DNA of 8,751 nt. It comes from Solirubrobacterales bacterium. GTDB lineage: Bacteria > Actinomycetota > Thermoleophilia > Solirubrobacterales > Solirubrobacteraceae. The notes under the pieces are model-generated. The model had not been told where the DNA came from and did no database searches. It saw nothing but the letters and a program-made list of their open reading frames with translations. Shown here piece after piece: positions 1-5,800 of the stretch. Where the stretch lies: NCBI GenBank assembly GCA_003151895.1, contig PLYX01000057.1:7421-16171 (forward strand), read 5' to 3'. Numbering within the stretch: the stretch's first letter is position 1; the number at the start of each line of letters is the position of its first letter. The position numbers and the translations under genes were made by a program.

Positions 1-20
1 ACCAGCTGAGCTACGTCGGC
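1..20 (-). tRNA. tRNA, 5' end only (possibly tRNA-Thr)
   Basis: Read on the minus strand from position 20, the sequence is GCCGACGTAGCTCAGCTGGT. This matches the universal start of a tRNA: a 7-base acceptor strand (GCCGACG), TA at positions 8-9, the D-stem GCTC and a D-loop AGCTGGT. The anticodon and the rest lie outside the window, so the identity cannot be read. The acceptor strand resembles bacterial tRNA-Thr(UGU), but that is only a suggestion. It lies 47 bases downstream of recQ on the same strand. Confidence 0.82.
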
Positions 21-30
21 GCGGCAATGG

Positions 31-36
31 ATGCTA
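31..36 (-). promoter_or_regulatory. Possible -10 box for the tRNA gene
   Basis: On the minus strand this is TAGCAT, fitting the actinobacterial -10 pattern TANNNT. It ends 10 bases before the tRNA 5' end, which would leave a short 3-4 base precursor leader. No convincing -35 element is visible at the expected distance. The short match makes this tentative. Confidence 0.35.
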
Positions 37-67
37 TCGACGCCGAGGCGGCGACGGTGGTGCTCGC

Positions 68-1942
68 TCAGAGCTCCGCGAGCGCCTGGAGCAGTGACTC
101 GCCGTGGCGCTCGCAGAAGGCGGGGCCGATCCCCTTCACCTCGATCAGCTCGTCGAGGCTGGCGGGCCTGGCGCGCAGCACGCCTTCGAGCGCCGTGTTG
201 GCGGCCACCGTGAAGGCGGGCTTGCCTTCGCTGCGCCCCAGGCGCCACACCTTGAGCTTCTCGAATTGGCCCTCCTGGACGGGGTCGAGCGCGATCTCCT
301 CGCGTACGCCCGCGCCGTTCGCTCCGCCACGAGCTCCCGCCCTGTAGATCGCGCTAGCGACCCCGTTGGTGGCCGCGCCTGAGCGGGCGCCGCGAGCTTT
401 GCGAGCCACCGGCGCCGCCTGGCGCGAGGCGTTTACGAGCGCCATGTCGGGCTCGCACACGTCGCAGCAGCGAACTTCGGGCGCACACTGCTCCTCGTCG
501 CCGAAGTGGTCGAGGATCTGGCGCCGGCGGCATGTCTCACCGCTTGAGATGAACTGCTCGATGGAGCGGTATGACTCCCAACCACGATCTTTGGCGGCCT
601 TGATCGCCTCATACGCCCTGCGGGGGCTTCCGTTGCCGGTGAGCCGTGCCAGCAGGCCGTTCGGGCCGCCCGGCTGCAGCTCCACTGCGCCGGCGCGCTC
701 GGCGATGGACAGCAGCACCCGTTCACGCTCGTCCAGCTCCCCGTGCCCGATCGCCGCTATCCCGTCATCGGCGCGGTTGCGGAGCTTTGCGACATATCGC
801 TTCACGTCCTCCACGCTCGTCTCGCGCTCCTTGATGAACCTGATCAACCGGCCGAGGTCCATCCGCGACGCCAGCAGCAGCGCCCGCCCCGGCTGTCCGT
901 CGCGCCCGCCGCGCCCCGCCTCCTGGTAGTAGGCCTCAAGGCTCGTGGGCACCGCCCAGTGCACGACTGTGCGGACGTCCGCCTTGTCGACGCCCATGCC
1001 GAACGCATTGGTCGCCACCACCACCTCCGCCCCTCCGCTCATGAACGCCTCTTGGCTCGAGCGCCGCGCCTCCGGAGGCATGCCCGCGTGGTAGCAAACG
1101 GCATCGAGCCCCTGCTCGCCAAGCAGTGCCCCCACCTCGGCGGTGTCCTTGCGCGTGCCGCAGTACACGATCGCGGGCCGTGCGTCGTCGCGGCTGAGCG
1201 CGTGCAGCAGCGTGGTGCGCTTGCGTGCGACGGCGCCCTTGCCCTCCAGGCCAACCACGTCGAACGTGAGGTTTGGACGGTCGAACCCGGAACGAACTGC
1301 GACCCAGTCATGCAGCCCCAGGCGCGTCGCGATCTCCTCGGCTACACGCGGCGTGGCGGTCGCCGTGGCCGCCATCACAGCCGGGCGGCCGCCTGCCTGC
1401 CCCCCGCCATGGGGGGTACCCGAACGGGTGAGCGCGTCGATGGCGTCGTGCAGACGCAGGTAGTCGGGGCGGAAGTCGTGCCCCCACTCGGCCACGCAGT
1501 GGGCCTCGTCGACGACGAACAGCCCAACCTTGCGCGTGGCGAGCGTCTCGCGGAACGCGCGCGAGGCGAAGCGCTCGGGCGCAGCCAGCACGAGCCGCGC
1601 CTCCCCCGAGGAGATGGAGCGCAGCGCCTGCGCGTTGTGGCCCTCCTCCATCCCCGACGCCAGCATCGCCGCGTTCACTCCCGCCTGCTCCAGGCGCCTG
1701 CGCTGGTCGGCCATGAGCGCGATCAAAGGGCTCACCACCACCACCAGCGCCTCGCCCGCGAGCGCGGGCAGCTGATAGCAGAGCGACTTGCCCCCGCCGG
1801 TGGGCATCACCACGAGGCTGTCGCGCCCGTCGAGCGCCGCCTGCACCGCCTCGCGCTGGCCGGGCCTGAACGCCTGCAGGCCGAACCGCTCGAGCAGCTG
1901 CTCGGGGGTCGCGCTGGCGTTCACGAGGCTTGACTCAGACAT
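68..1942 (-). CDS. recQ: RecQ-family ATP-dependent DNA helicase
   Basis: 624-residue superfamily 2 DNA helicase that unwinds DNA 3'-5' during recombination and replication-fork repair. In order it shows: the Q-motif region (FRPGQREAV, about 25-33), Walker A PTGGGKS (47-53), the DEAH box (145-148) followed by WGHDFRPDY, motif III ATATA (192-196), motif V ATNAFGMGVDKADV (310-323) and motif VI QEAGRGGRDG (340-349). A zinc-binding Cys cluster follows (C471, C486, C492/C493, C496), then an Ala/Gly/Arg-rich linker (about 498-554) and a C-terminal HRDC domain (about 555-624). Two oddities: about 80 extra residues, perhaps a winged helix, lie between helicase core and zinc cluster, with no room for the usual RQC winged helix after it; and a 13-16 residue Gly-rich insert (about 172-187) lies between motifs II and III. 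ATG at 1942 is favoured by an upstream TAGCTT. The gene follows the P450 by 37 bases and may share its transcript. Confidence 0.95.
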   Translation of the reverse strand: MSESSLVNASATPEQLLERFGLQAFRPGQREAVQAALDGRDSLVVMPTGGGKSLCYQLPALAGEALVVVVSPLIALMADQRRRLEQAGVNAAMLASGMEEGHNAQALRSISSGEARLVLAAPERFASRAFRETLATRKVGLFVVDEAHCVAEWGHDFRPDYLRLHDAIDALTRSGTPHGGGQAGGRPAVMAATATATPRVAEEIATRLGLHDWVAVRSGFDRPNLTFDVVGLEGKGAVARKRTTLLHALSRDDARPAIVYCGTRKDTAEVGALLGEQGLDAVCYHAGMPPEARRSSQEAFMSGGAEVVVATNAFGMGVDKADVRTVVHWAVPTSLEAYYQEAGRGGRDGQPGRALLLASRMDLGRLIRFIKERETSVEDVKRYVAKLRNRADDGIAAIGHGELDERERVLLSIAERAGAVELQPGGPNGLLARLTGNGSPRRAYEAIKAAKDRGWESYRSIEQFISSGETCRRRQILDHFGDEEQCAPEVRCCDVCEPDMALVNASRQAAPVARKARGARSGAATNGVASAIYRAGARGGANGAGVREEIALDPVQEGQFEKLKVWRLGRSEGKPAFTVAANTALEGVLRARPASLDELIEVKGIGPAFCERHGESLLQALAEL

Positions 1943-1949
1943 CCCAGAG

Positions 1950-1955
1950 AAGCTA
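1950..1955 (-). promoter_or_regulatory. Leaderless-type -10 box for recQ
   Basis: The minus strand reads TAGCTT followed by 7 bases and then the recQ ATG. A TANNNT hexamer at this distance would put the transcription start at or next to the A of the start codon. No clear Shine-Dalgarno site precedes the ATG, which agrees with a leaderless mRNA. No -35 element is recognisable. Confidence 0.5.
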
Positions 1956-1979
1956 CCCCTCGCTCCGGGCGGTACTCGT

Positions 1980-3416
1980 TCAGCGCCGGCGCCAGGTCAC
2001 GCGCGCGCCGGCGGCCGGCACGAGCGTGATGGCGCGCCGGCGGTTCCACTCGCCTTTGCGCCACAGCCTCCCGCCGCGTGCGGGCACGCTCGGAGCCAGC
2101 TCGCGCAGTACGGTCTGCAGGATCAGCTTCATCTCGAGCGTCGCGAACGAAGCTCCGATGCAGCGGCGGATGCCCCCACCGAAGGGGATCCATGAGAACG
2201 TCTCGGGCGGGTGGTCGAGGAAGCGCTCGGGCATGAACTCGCTCGGCGCCTCATACACGCGCGGGTTGCGGTTGGTGAGATAGATCGAGGGCACCACGCG
2301 CGTGCCCTTGGGCAACTCGTGCCCACCGACGCTGAGGGGCTCCTGGAGCACCCTCACCACCATCGGCACCACCGGCCTCACGCGCAGCGTCTCTGCGATC
2401 ACGGCCTGCATGTACTCGTCGCCCTCGTCGGCGTCGATCTCGGCGACGAGTCGCGTGAGCTTGTCGGGGTGGCGCACGAGCCGCTCCACCGCCCAGGCGA
2501 CCGCCGTGGCGGTCGTCTCGTGGCCGGCGAGCAGCAGCGTGACGAGCTCGTCGCGCAACTCCTGGTCTGTCATCTCCTGGCCGGCGTCGTCGCGCGCGAG
2601 CAGCAGCAACGAGAGGATGTCGGCGCGCTCGCCGAGATCCTCCTGGGTGCGGCGGCGGGCGATCTCCGCATAGATCACGGCGTCGAGCTGGTCGAGTCCG
2701 CGCCCGATGGCGCCGGTGGGACGCTCCTCACTGGGCCGGCGCAATGCTGCCAGCAGCAGCACCGGCGTCTGGATCGGCTCGAGCAGACCGGCGATCGCCT
2801 CTCGCAACGCCCCCATGCGCTCGGCCTCCACGCCGAACACGGCGCGCAGGATCACCTCGAGCGTGATGGCGCGGGTGCGTTCGCTCAGCTTCATCGGCTC
2901 GCCGAGCGGCCAGCTCGCCATGCTGCGGCGCGTGGCCTGCACGATGACCTCCTCGTACTCGCGCATCCGCTCGCCGTGGAACGGCGGCAGCAGCAGCTTG
3001 CGCTGGCGCATGTGCTCGGGGCCGGTGAGCGTGATCACCGAGCTCGGCCCCATGACGGGCGCGATCGGAGAGGCGTTGGCTGCCGACGGCGCCACGTCGG
3101 GGGGCGCGGTGAACACGGTCTTCACCGCTTCGGGGTCGCTCACCATCACGAGTTTCCGTCCGCTCGGGCCAAACGTGAGCGTGAACGTGTCGCCGTAGCG
3201 CCGCGCACACTGGTCCATCACCCAGGTCGGCGCGATCGCCCACACCAGCGTTTGCACGATCGGCGGCAGACGCGGGCCGCGAGGGAGCACCTCGGCGGGC
3301 GGCTCGGAAAGGGGCTCGGAAAGGGGCTCGGAAAGGGGCTCGGCGGACGGCTCGGAAAGAGGCTCGGCGAGAGGCTCGGCTCCTCCTACGAGCGGATGCG
3401 CGACGGCGGTGGCCAC
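1980..3416 (-). CDS. Cytochrome P450 monooxygenase
   Basis: 478-residue haem-thiolate monooxygenase, which would insert oxygen into an unknown lipophilic substrate using electrons from a ferredoxin not encoded here. It shows the I-helix oxygen-activation motif AGHETT (297-302), the K-helix ExxR (E342-R345), PERF (396-399) and the haem loop FGGGIRRCIG (412-421) with C419 as the iron ligand. The segment TGPEHMRQRKLLLPPFHGERM resembles mycobacterial CYP135/CYP138-type enzymes; the subfamily call is inference. Residues 14-43 are a Pro/Glu/Ser/Leu repeat encoded by a 12-bp minisatellite, which makes the N-terminus longer than usual. GTG at 3416 overlaps the NERD gene by 31 bases and is supported by TAGGCT six bases upstream. 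A second GTG at 3290 (residue 43) would give a more typical 436-residue enzyme beginning at LPRGPRLPP. There is no clear membrane anchor; it is probably cytosolic. Confidence 0.95.
   Translation of the reverse strand: MATAVAHPLVGGAEPLAEPLSEPSAEPLSEPLSEPLSEPPAEVLPRGPRLPPIVQTLVWAIAPTWVMDQCARRYGDTFTLTFGPSGRKLVMVSDPEAVKTVFTAPPDVAPSAANASPIAPVMGPSSVITLTGPEHMRQRKLLLPPFHGERMREYEEVIVQATRRSMASWPLGEPMKLSERTRAITLEVILRAVFGVEAERMGALREAIAGLLEPIQTPVLLLAALRRPSEERPTGAIGRGLDQLDAVIYAEIARRRTQEDLGERADILSLLLLARDDAGQEMTDQELRDELVTLLLAGHETTATAVAWAVERLVRHPDKLTRLVAEIDADEGDEYMQAVIAETLRVRPVVPMVVRVLQEPLSVGGHELPKGTRVVPSIYLTNRNPRVYEAPSEFMPERFLDHPPETFSWIPFGGGIRRCIGASFATLEMKLILQTVLRELAPSVPARGGRLWRKGEWNRRRAITLVPAAGARVTWRRR
3301..3384. 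repeat. 12-bp minisatellite, seven copies
   Basis: Seven tandem 12-base units, all starting GGCTCGG on the plus strand. The first three (3301-3336) are identical GGCTCGGAAAGG. The next four drift in their last five bases (CGGAC, AAAGA, CGAGA, CTCCT). A weaker eighth copy may lie at 3289-3300. The period is four codons, so on the minus strand it encodes repeated E-P-L-S or close variants in the P450 N-terminus without breaking the frame. Confidence 0.93.
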
Positions 3417-4135
3417 CCGAGAAGCCTATCGGGCTGCGGCTGGTTCTCGGAGAGCGCGGCCAGGATGCGGGCGTGCGCCTGCTCCACCTGCTCGAGTGTG
3501 AGCGTCTGGCCATGGCGCTTCAGGTAGCCGAGCAGCATGCGCGCCGGGAGCACACGCACGCCGCGGCGACGGGCGAGCGGCTTGTCGACCCACGCCCTGC
3601 TGAACACCACCAGCGGCTCCGCCCGCTCGCCGGTGACACGTTCGAGCGTCTCGCGTTGATCTTGGGCTTGGCGCAGAATCGCTCCGTGCATGGCGCGCAC
3701 CCGCACGGGGCCTTGGCGGCTCTTCGTCTCGACGGTGAACACACCCGCGGTTCCGAGCGCGATGTGGTCCACGTTGCCGTGGCCGAAGCTGGCGTCGTGG
3801 ATGACGTTCCAGCCGTCGCCCGAGAGCTCGTCGAGCAGCCCCCCCACGTGCTCCTCGCCGGCGGCGCCCCTGTCGTGGCGGTCGACGAGCGGGAGCACAT
3901 AGCGCGAGACGGCGAACATCGTGATGAGCAGGGCGAGCTCGGAGCCGATGAACAGCGGGCTGTGCAAACCGAACGCGCGGCCGAGCACCGTCGTGAGGAC
4001 CGCCAGCACGCCGAGCGTCACGAGTGTGCGCAGGCGCAGGCGCAGGAACGTCGCGCGCGCGTGCTGGCCGGGCATGCGGTCGGCGGGGTTGCGACGTCTG
4101 GGTATGCGCACGGTGTGGCCGTGAACGATCGGCAT
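3386..4135 (-). CDS. Membrane-anchored NERD-domain (nuclease-related) protein
   Basis: 249-residue protein with a basic N-terminus, two close hydrophobic segments (about 37-57 and 59-84) that probably form a membrane hairpin, and a NERD domain from about 88 to 190. NERD domains have a restriction-endonuclease-like fold. The expected pattern is visible: G93-E94-E95, then GNVDHIALGTAGVFTVETKS with D123, E136 and K138 as the probable catalytic D...ExK set. The substrate is unknown; the fold implies nucleic acid, so this is a candidate cytoplasm-facing nuclease. The C-terminal part (about 195-235) is helical and ends in a Pro/Arg-rich tail. ATG at 4135 is the first possible start, because an in-frame TAG lies immediately before it. 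GAGGT sits 3 bases upstream, rather close for a Shine-Dalgarno site. The 3' end overlaps the P450 start by 31 bases, suggesting co-expression. Confidence 0.9.
   Translation of the reverse strand: MPIVHGHTVRIPRRRNPADRMPGQHARATFLRLRLRTLVTLGVLAVLTTVLGRAFGLHSPLFIGSELALLITMFAVSRYVLPLVDRHDRGAAGEEHVGGLLDELSGDGWNVIHDASFGHGNVDHIALGTAGVFTVETKSRQGPVRVRAMHGAILRQAQDQRETLERVTGERAEPLVVFSRAWVDKPLARRRGVRVLPARMLLGYLKRHGQTLTLEQVEQAHARILAALSENQPQPDRLLGWPPPSRIRS
3423..3428 (-). promoter_or_regulatory. Leaderless-type -10 box for the P450 gene
   Basis: The minus strand reads TAGGCT, then six bases, then the GTG at 3416. It lies inside the last codons of the NERD gene. It supports GTG 3416 as the P450 start, since no Shine-Dalgarno site is present there. 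A separate promoter would let the P450 be transcribed without NERD. Confidence 0.45.
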
Positions 4136-4149
4136 CTACCTCAGACATC

Positions 4150-4168
4150 GACCGCCGACGGGGCGGTC
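4150..4168 (-). other. GC-rich hairpin in the NERD leader
   Basis: GACCGCC and GGCGGTC form a perfect 7-bp stem around a 5-base loop. On the minus strand it would end 14 bases before the NERD ATG, just upstream of the GAGGT ribosome-binding candidate. It could modulate NERD translation or act as an early terminator. On the plus strand it is followed only by CTTTAG, a poor terminator tail. Confidence 0.5.
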
Positions 4169-4202
4169 CTTTAGCCTTACCGCTTCCGCGGGAGTTGGCC
4201 GA

Positions 4203-4219
4203 CTGTTCGATCGGAACAG
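4203..4219. promoter_or_regulatory. 17-bp inverted repeat, candidate operator
   Basis: CTGTTC-GATCG-GAACAG has perfect 6-bp arms and lies in the divergent spacer, so it could bind a dimeric repressor controlling either neighbour. A related half-site ACTGTCGA follows at 4221-4228, close to ACTGTTCGA at 4202-4210. It resembles SOS boxes but fits neither standard form: CTGT and ACAG are 9 bases apart rather than 8, and the GTTC/GAAC order is opposite to the Gram-positive LexA box. Confidence 0.45.
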
Positions 4220-4339
4220 CACTGTCGAGCCGGGCATGGATGAAAAGCGTGGAACGTGCGGCCGTCGCCCTAAAGCCCGACCCAAGCCGGACCGAAGGCA
4301 TGGACAGGCCACCGATCTTCTCAAGCCGGCCTTCGCGTT

Positions 4340-4774
4340 ATGTCCATGTCATGCGACTCATCTCTACCGTCAGACATACGGCTGCTGCTGCGGGCGGACG
4401 CCGAGCAGTGCTGGTTGCACCGCGAGGTGATCCCCGTGCTGCGAGAGGTGGAAACGCACGATGAGCTCCCCGGCGAGGAGGTCTGCGCGGCGCTCGCCTA
4501 CCTGGAGGCGATGTGGAACGAGGCCACCGCGCGCGCACGGGAGACGGACGCCGCCCACAGCCGCCTGTGCTCGCGCGATGACGAGCATAAGGCGCTGTCT
4601 GGCCTCGCCAACCGCTACCACGCGGCGGTGCGCGTGCTGCGCGGGATCGTCGCCAACCGCGTCACGCCGTTCGTGGATCCGGAGCTCGAGTTCGACGAGC
4701 GCCAGTCTGAGAGCGACGGTGGACTGCGGGTCAAGGACAAGCGTTGCGGCGGCTGCACCCCGCGAGCGGCGTAG
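4340..4774 (+). CDS. Hypothetical small acidic helical protein
   Basis: I do not recognise this 144-residue protein. It is rich in Glu, Ala, Arg and Leu and predicted to be mostly helical. Notable stretches are RLLLRADAEQCWLHREVIPVLREVE (about 14-38, given here only as a location; key residues are the charged-Leu spacing), a central helix around 45-70, a second around 85-107, an acidic patch (about 113-126) and a C-terminal CGGC motif (C136, C139). No signal peptide or membrane segment is seen. Codons from about the 15th onward end almost always in G or C, supporting a real gene. The first 14 codons do not, and no Shine-Dalgarno site precedes ATG 4340 or ATG 4346. The true start may therefore be later, for example CTG 4382 or GTG 4427. 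The gene ends 109 bases before the PHP gene on the same strand. Confidence 0.72.
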   Translation: MSMSCDSSLPSDIRLLLRADAEQCWLHREVIPVLREVETHDELPGEEVCAALAYLEAMWNEATARARETDAAHSRLCSRDDEHKALSGLANRYHAAVRVLRGIVANRVTPFVDPELEFDERQSESDGGLRVKDKRCGGCTPRAA

Positions 4775-4870
4775 ACCGGACGGCGGATCGCGCTCCAGCC
4801 TGCGCGGCCCCTCCGACCGCCCCGGCCTCCGATGCCCCTGACCGTGCGGGCCGCGGCCGTTCCAATCGCA

Positions 4871-4876
4871 TACGCT
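4871..4876 (+). promoter_or_regulatory. Leaderless-type -10 box for the PHP gene
   Basis: TACGCT is followed by seven bases and then GTG 4884. This would start transcription at the start codon. There is no Shine-Dalgarno site in TCGCCCC. The 109-base spacer also contains a perfect 10-base palindrome GGCCGCGGCC shortly upstream, whose role is unknown. Confidence 0.5.
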
Positions 4877-4883
4877 TCGCCCC

Positions 4884-5795
4884 GTGCCTGAGCCAACCGC
4901 CGCGGGATCGTTGCAGTTCGACCTGCAATCGCACTCCACGCGCTCCGACGGAGCGCTCGAGCCGGCCGAGGTGGTGGCAGCCGCCGCTCAAGCCGGCGTG
5001 AAGCTGCTTGCGCTCACCGACCACGACACGCTCGCCGGAGTGCCCGAGGCGCTGAAGGCCGGCGCAGAGCACGGGATGGCCGTGGTCCCCGCGATCGAGA
5101 TCTCGGCGATCGACGGCGGCGGCGAGAGCGCCACGGCGCGCGAACTGCACATCCTGGGCTACCTCGTCGACCACACCGACCCCGAGTTCACGACGACGCT
5201 CGCCGGGTTCCTCGCCGACCGCGAGCAGCGCACGTTGCGCATGGGCGAGAGCCTGCGCGCGCTGGGCATCGAGCTCGACGAGCAGGCGATCTCTGCGCGC
5301 GTGAGCGCCGGTGAGCCGATCGGCCGGCCACATCTCGCCGAAGCGGCGCTCTCCCATCCGGCCAACGCACAGCGGCTGCGCGAGGAGGAGATCGACGACG
5401 TCGGCTCGTTCATCAGGGCCTACCTGATCGAGGGCCGCCCGGCGTTCGGCTTGCGCGTCACACCGACAGTGGCGGAGGCGATCCGCGCGATCCATGCGGC
5501 GGGCGGCGTGGCGATCTGGGCGCACCCCTTCTGGGACGTGTCCGACCCGGTGGAGGTGCTAGCCACGATCGGGCGCTTCCGCGCGCTGCGGATCGACGGG
5601 GTGGAGGCGTTCTATGTCACACATACACCCGAACAGACTAAGTTGCTGGCTAACCGGTGTAGGGAGCTCGAAATGTTGAGCACCGGCTCCGCCGACTTCC
5701 ACGGCCCCGACAACCGCCTCTTCTCACGCTTCATGGCGTTTGAGACCTACGGCTTGGAGCCGAACCTCGGCCCGATCGCCGCTCTGCTCAACTGA
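4884..5795 (+). CDS. PHP-domain metal-dependent phosphoesterase (RNase AM/TrpH-like)
   Basis: 303-residue cytosolic enzyme of the PHP superfamily. Its closest known relatives are YciV/TrpH-type proteins, which act as 5'-3' exoribonuclease (RNase AM) or 3',5'-nucleoside bisphosphate phosphatase; the exact substrate here is inference. Metal-binding motifs are in the expected order: QSHSTRSDG (Q15, H17, D22), LTDHDT (D46, H47, D48), AIEIS (E72), ELHILGY (H89), RPH (H150), WAHPF (H214) and SADFHG (D271, H273). The first motif normally reads H-x-H; here it is Q-S-H, so one usual ligand is Gln. The length is typical for the family. The start is GTG 4884, supported by TACGCT seven bases upstream; the next residues run straight into FDLQSHS, so little N-terminus could be lost. 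The gene overlaps the end of holB by 8 bases, tail to tail. Confidence 0.93.
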   Translation: MPEPTAAGSLQFDLQSHSTRSDGALEPAEVVAAAAQAGVKLLALTDHDTLAGVPEALKAGAEHGMAVVPAIEISAIDGGGESATARELHILGYLVDHTDPEFTTTLAGFLADREQRTLRMGESLRALGIELDEQAISARVSAGEPIGRPHLAEAALSHPANAQRLREEEIDDVGSFIRAYLIEGRPAFGLRVTPTVAEAIRAIHAAGGVAIWAHPFWDVSDPVEVLATIGRFRALRIDGVEAFYVTHTPEQTKLLANRCRELEMLSTGSADFHGPDNRLFSRFMAFETYGLEPNLGPIAALLN

Positions 5796-5800
5796 GCAGA
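5783..5800. terminator. Palindrome spanning two convergent stop codons
   Basis: TCTGCTCAACTGAGCAGA has perfect 8-bp arms around AC; as RNA it makes a 7-bp stem with a 4-base loop. It contains the PHP stop (TGA, 5793-5795) and, on the other strand, the holB stop (TGA, complement of 5788-5790). It may act as a bidirectional terminator, but no T-run follows on either strand. Confidence 0.45.

Larger units (their letters stand above)
4136..4339. other. Divergent spacer between the NERD gene and an unknown gene
   Basis: 204 bases separate the two diverging genes. It is less GC-rich than the flanking coding sequence and holds two inverted repeats (4150-4168 and 4203-4219). I found no TANNNT hexamer at leaderless distance from either start codon. 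The octamer GGCATGGA occurs twice (4233-4240 and 4297-4304). No credible small gene is seen. Confidence 0.6.

Noticed and set aside
743..1933. Long plus-strand ORF of 396 codons
   Set aside because: It is antisense to recQ, and its translation is His/Arg/Ala-rich with no motifs. High-GC genes commonly leave the opposite strand open.
3301..3384. CRISPR-like array
   Set aside because: The units are 12 bases with no spacers, so it is a simple tandem repeat.
3381..3386. GGAGGA on the minus strand right after the NERD stop codon, an apparent Shine-Dalgarno site
   Set aside because: No ATG, GTG, TTG or CTG follows at a usable distance, so it cannot set the P450 start.
2211..3527. Long plus-strand ORF of 438 codons
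   Set aside because: It is antisense to the P450 gene, which carries all the P450 motifs; the plus-strand product is low-complexity and His/Arg-rich.
4203..4219. LexA/SOS box
   Set aside because: The spacing is one base longer than the CTGT-N8-ACAG form, and the arms are in the opposite order to the Gram-positive GAAC-N4-GTTC form. Kept only as an unnamed inverted repeat.
4731..5525. Minus-strand ORF of 264 codons
   Set aside because: It is a shadow of the PHP gene, whose metal-binding motifs are clear on the plus strand.
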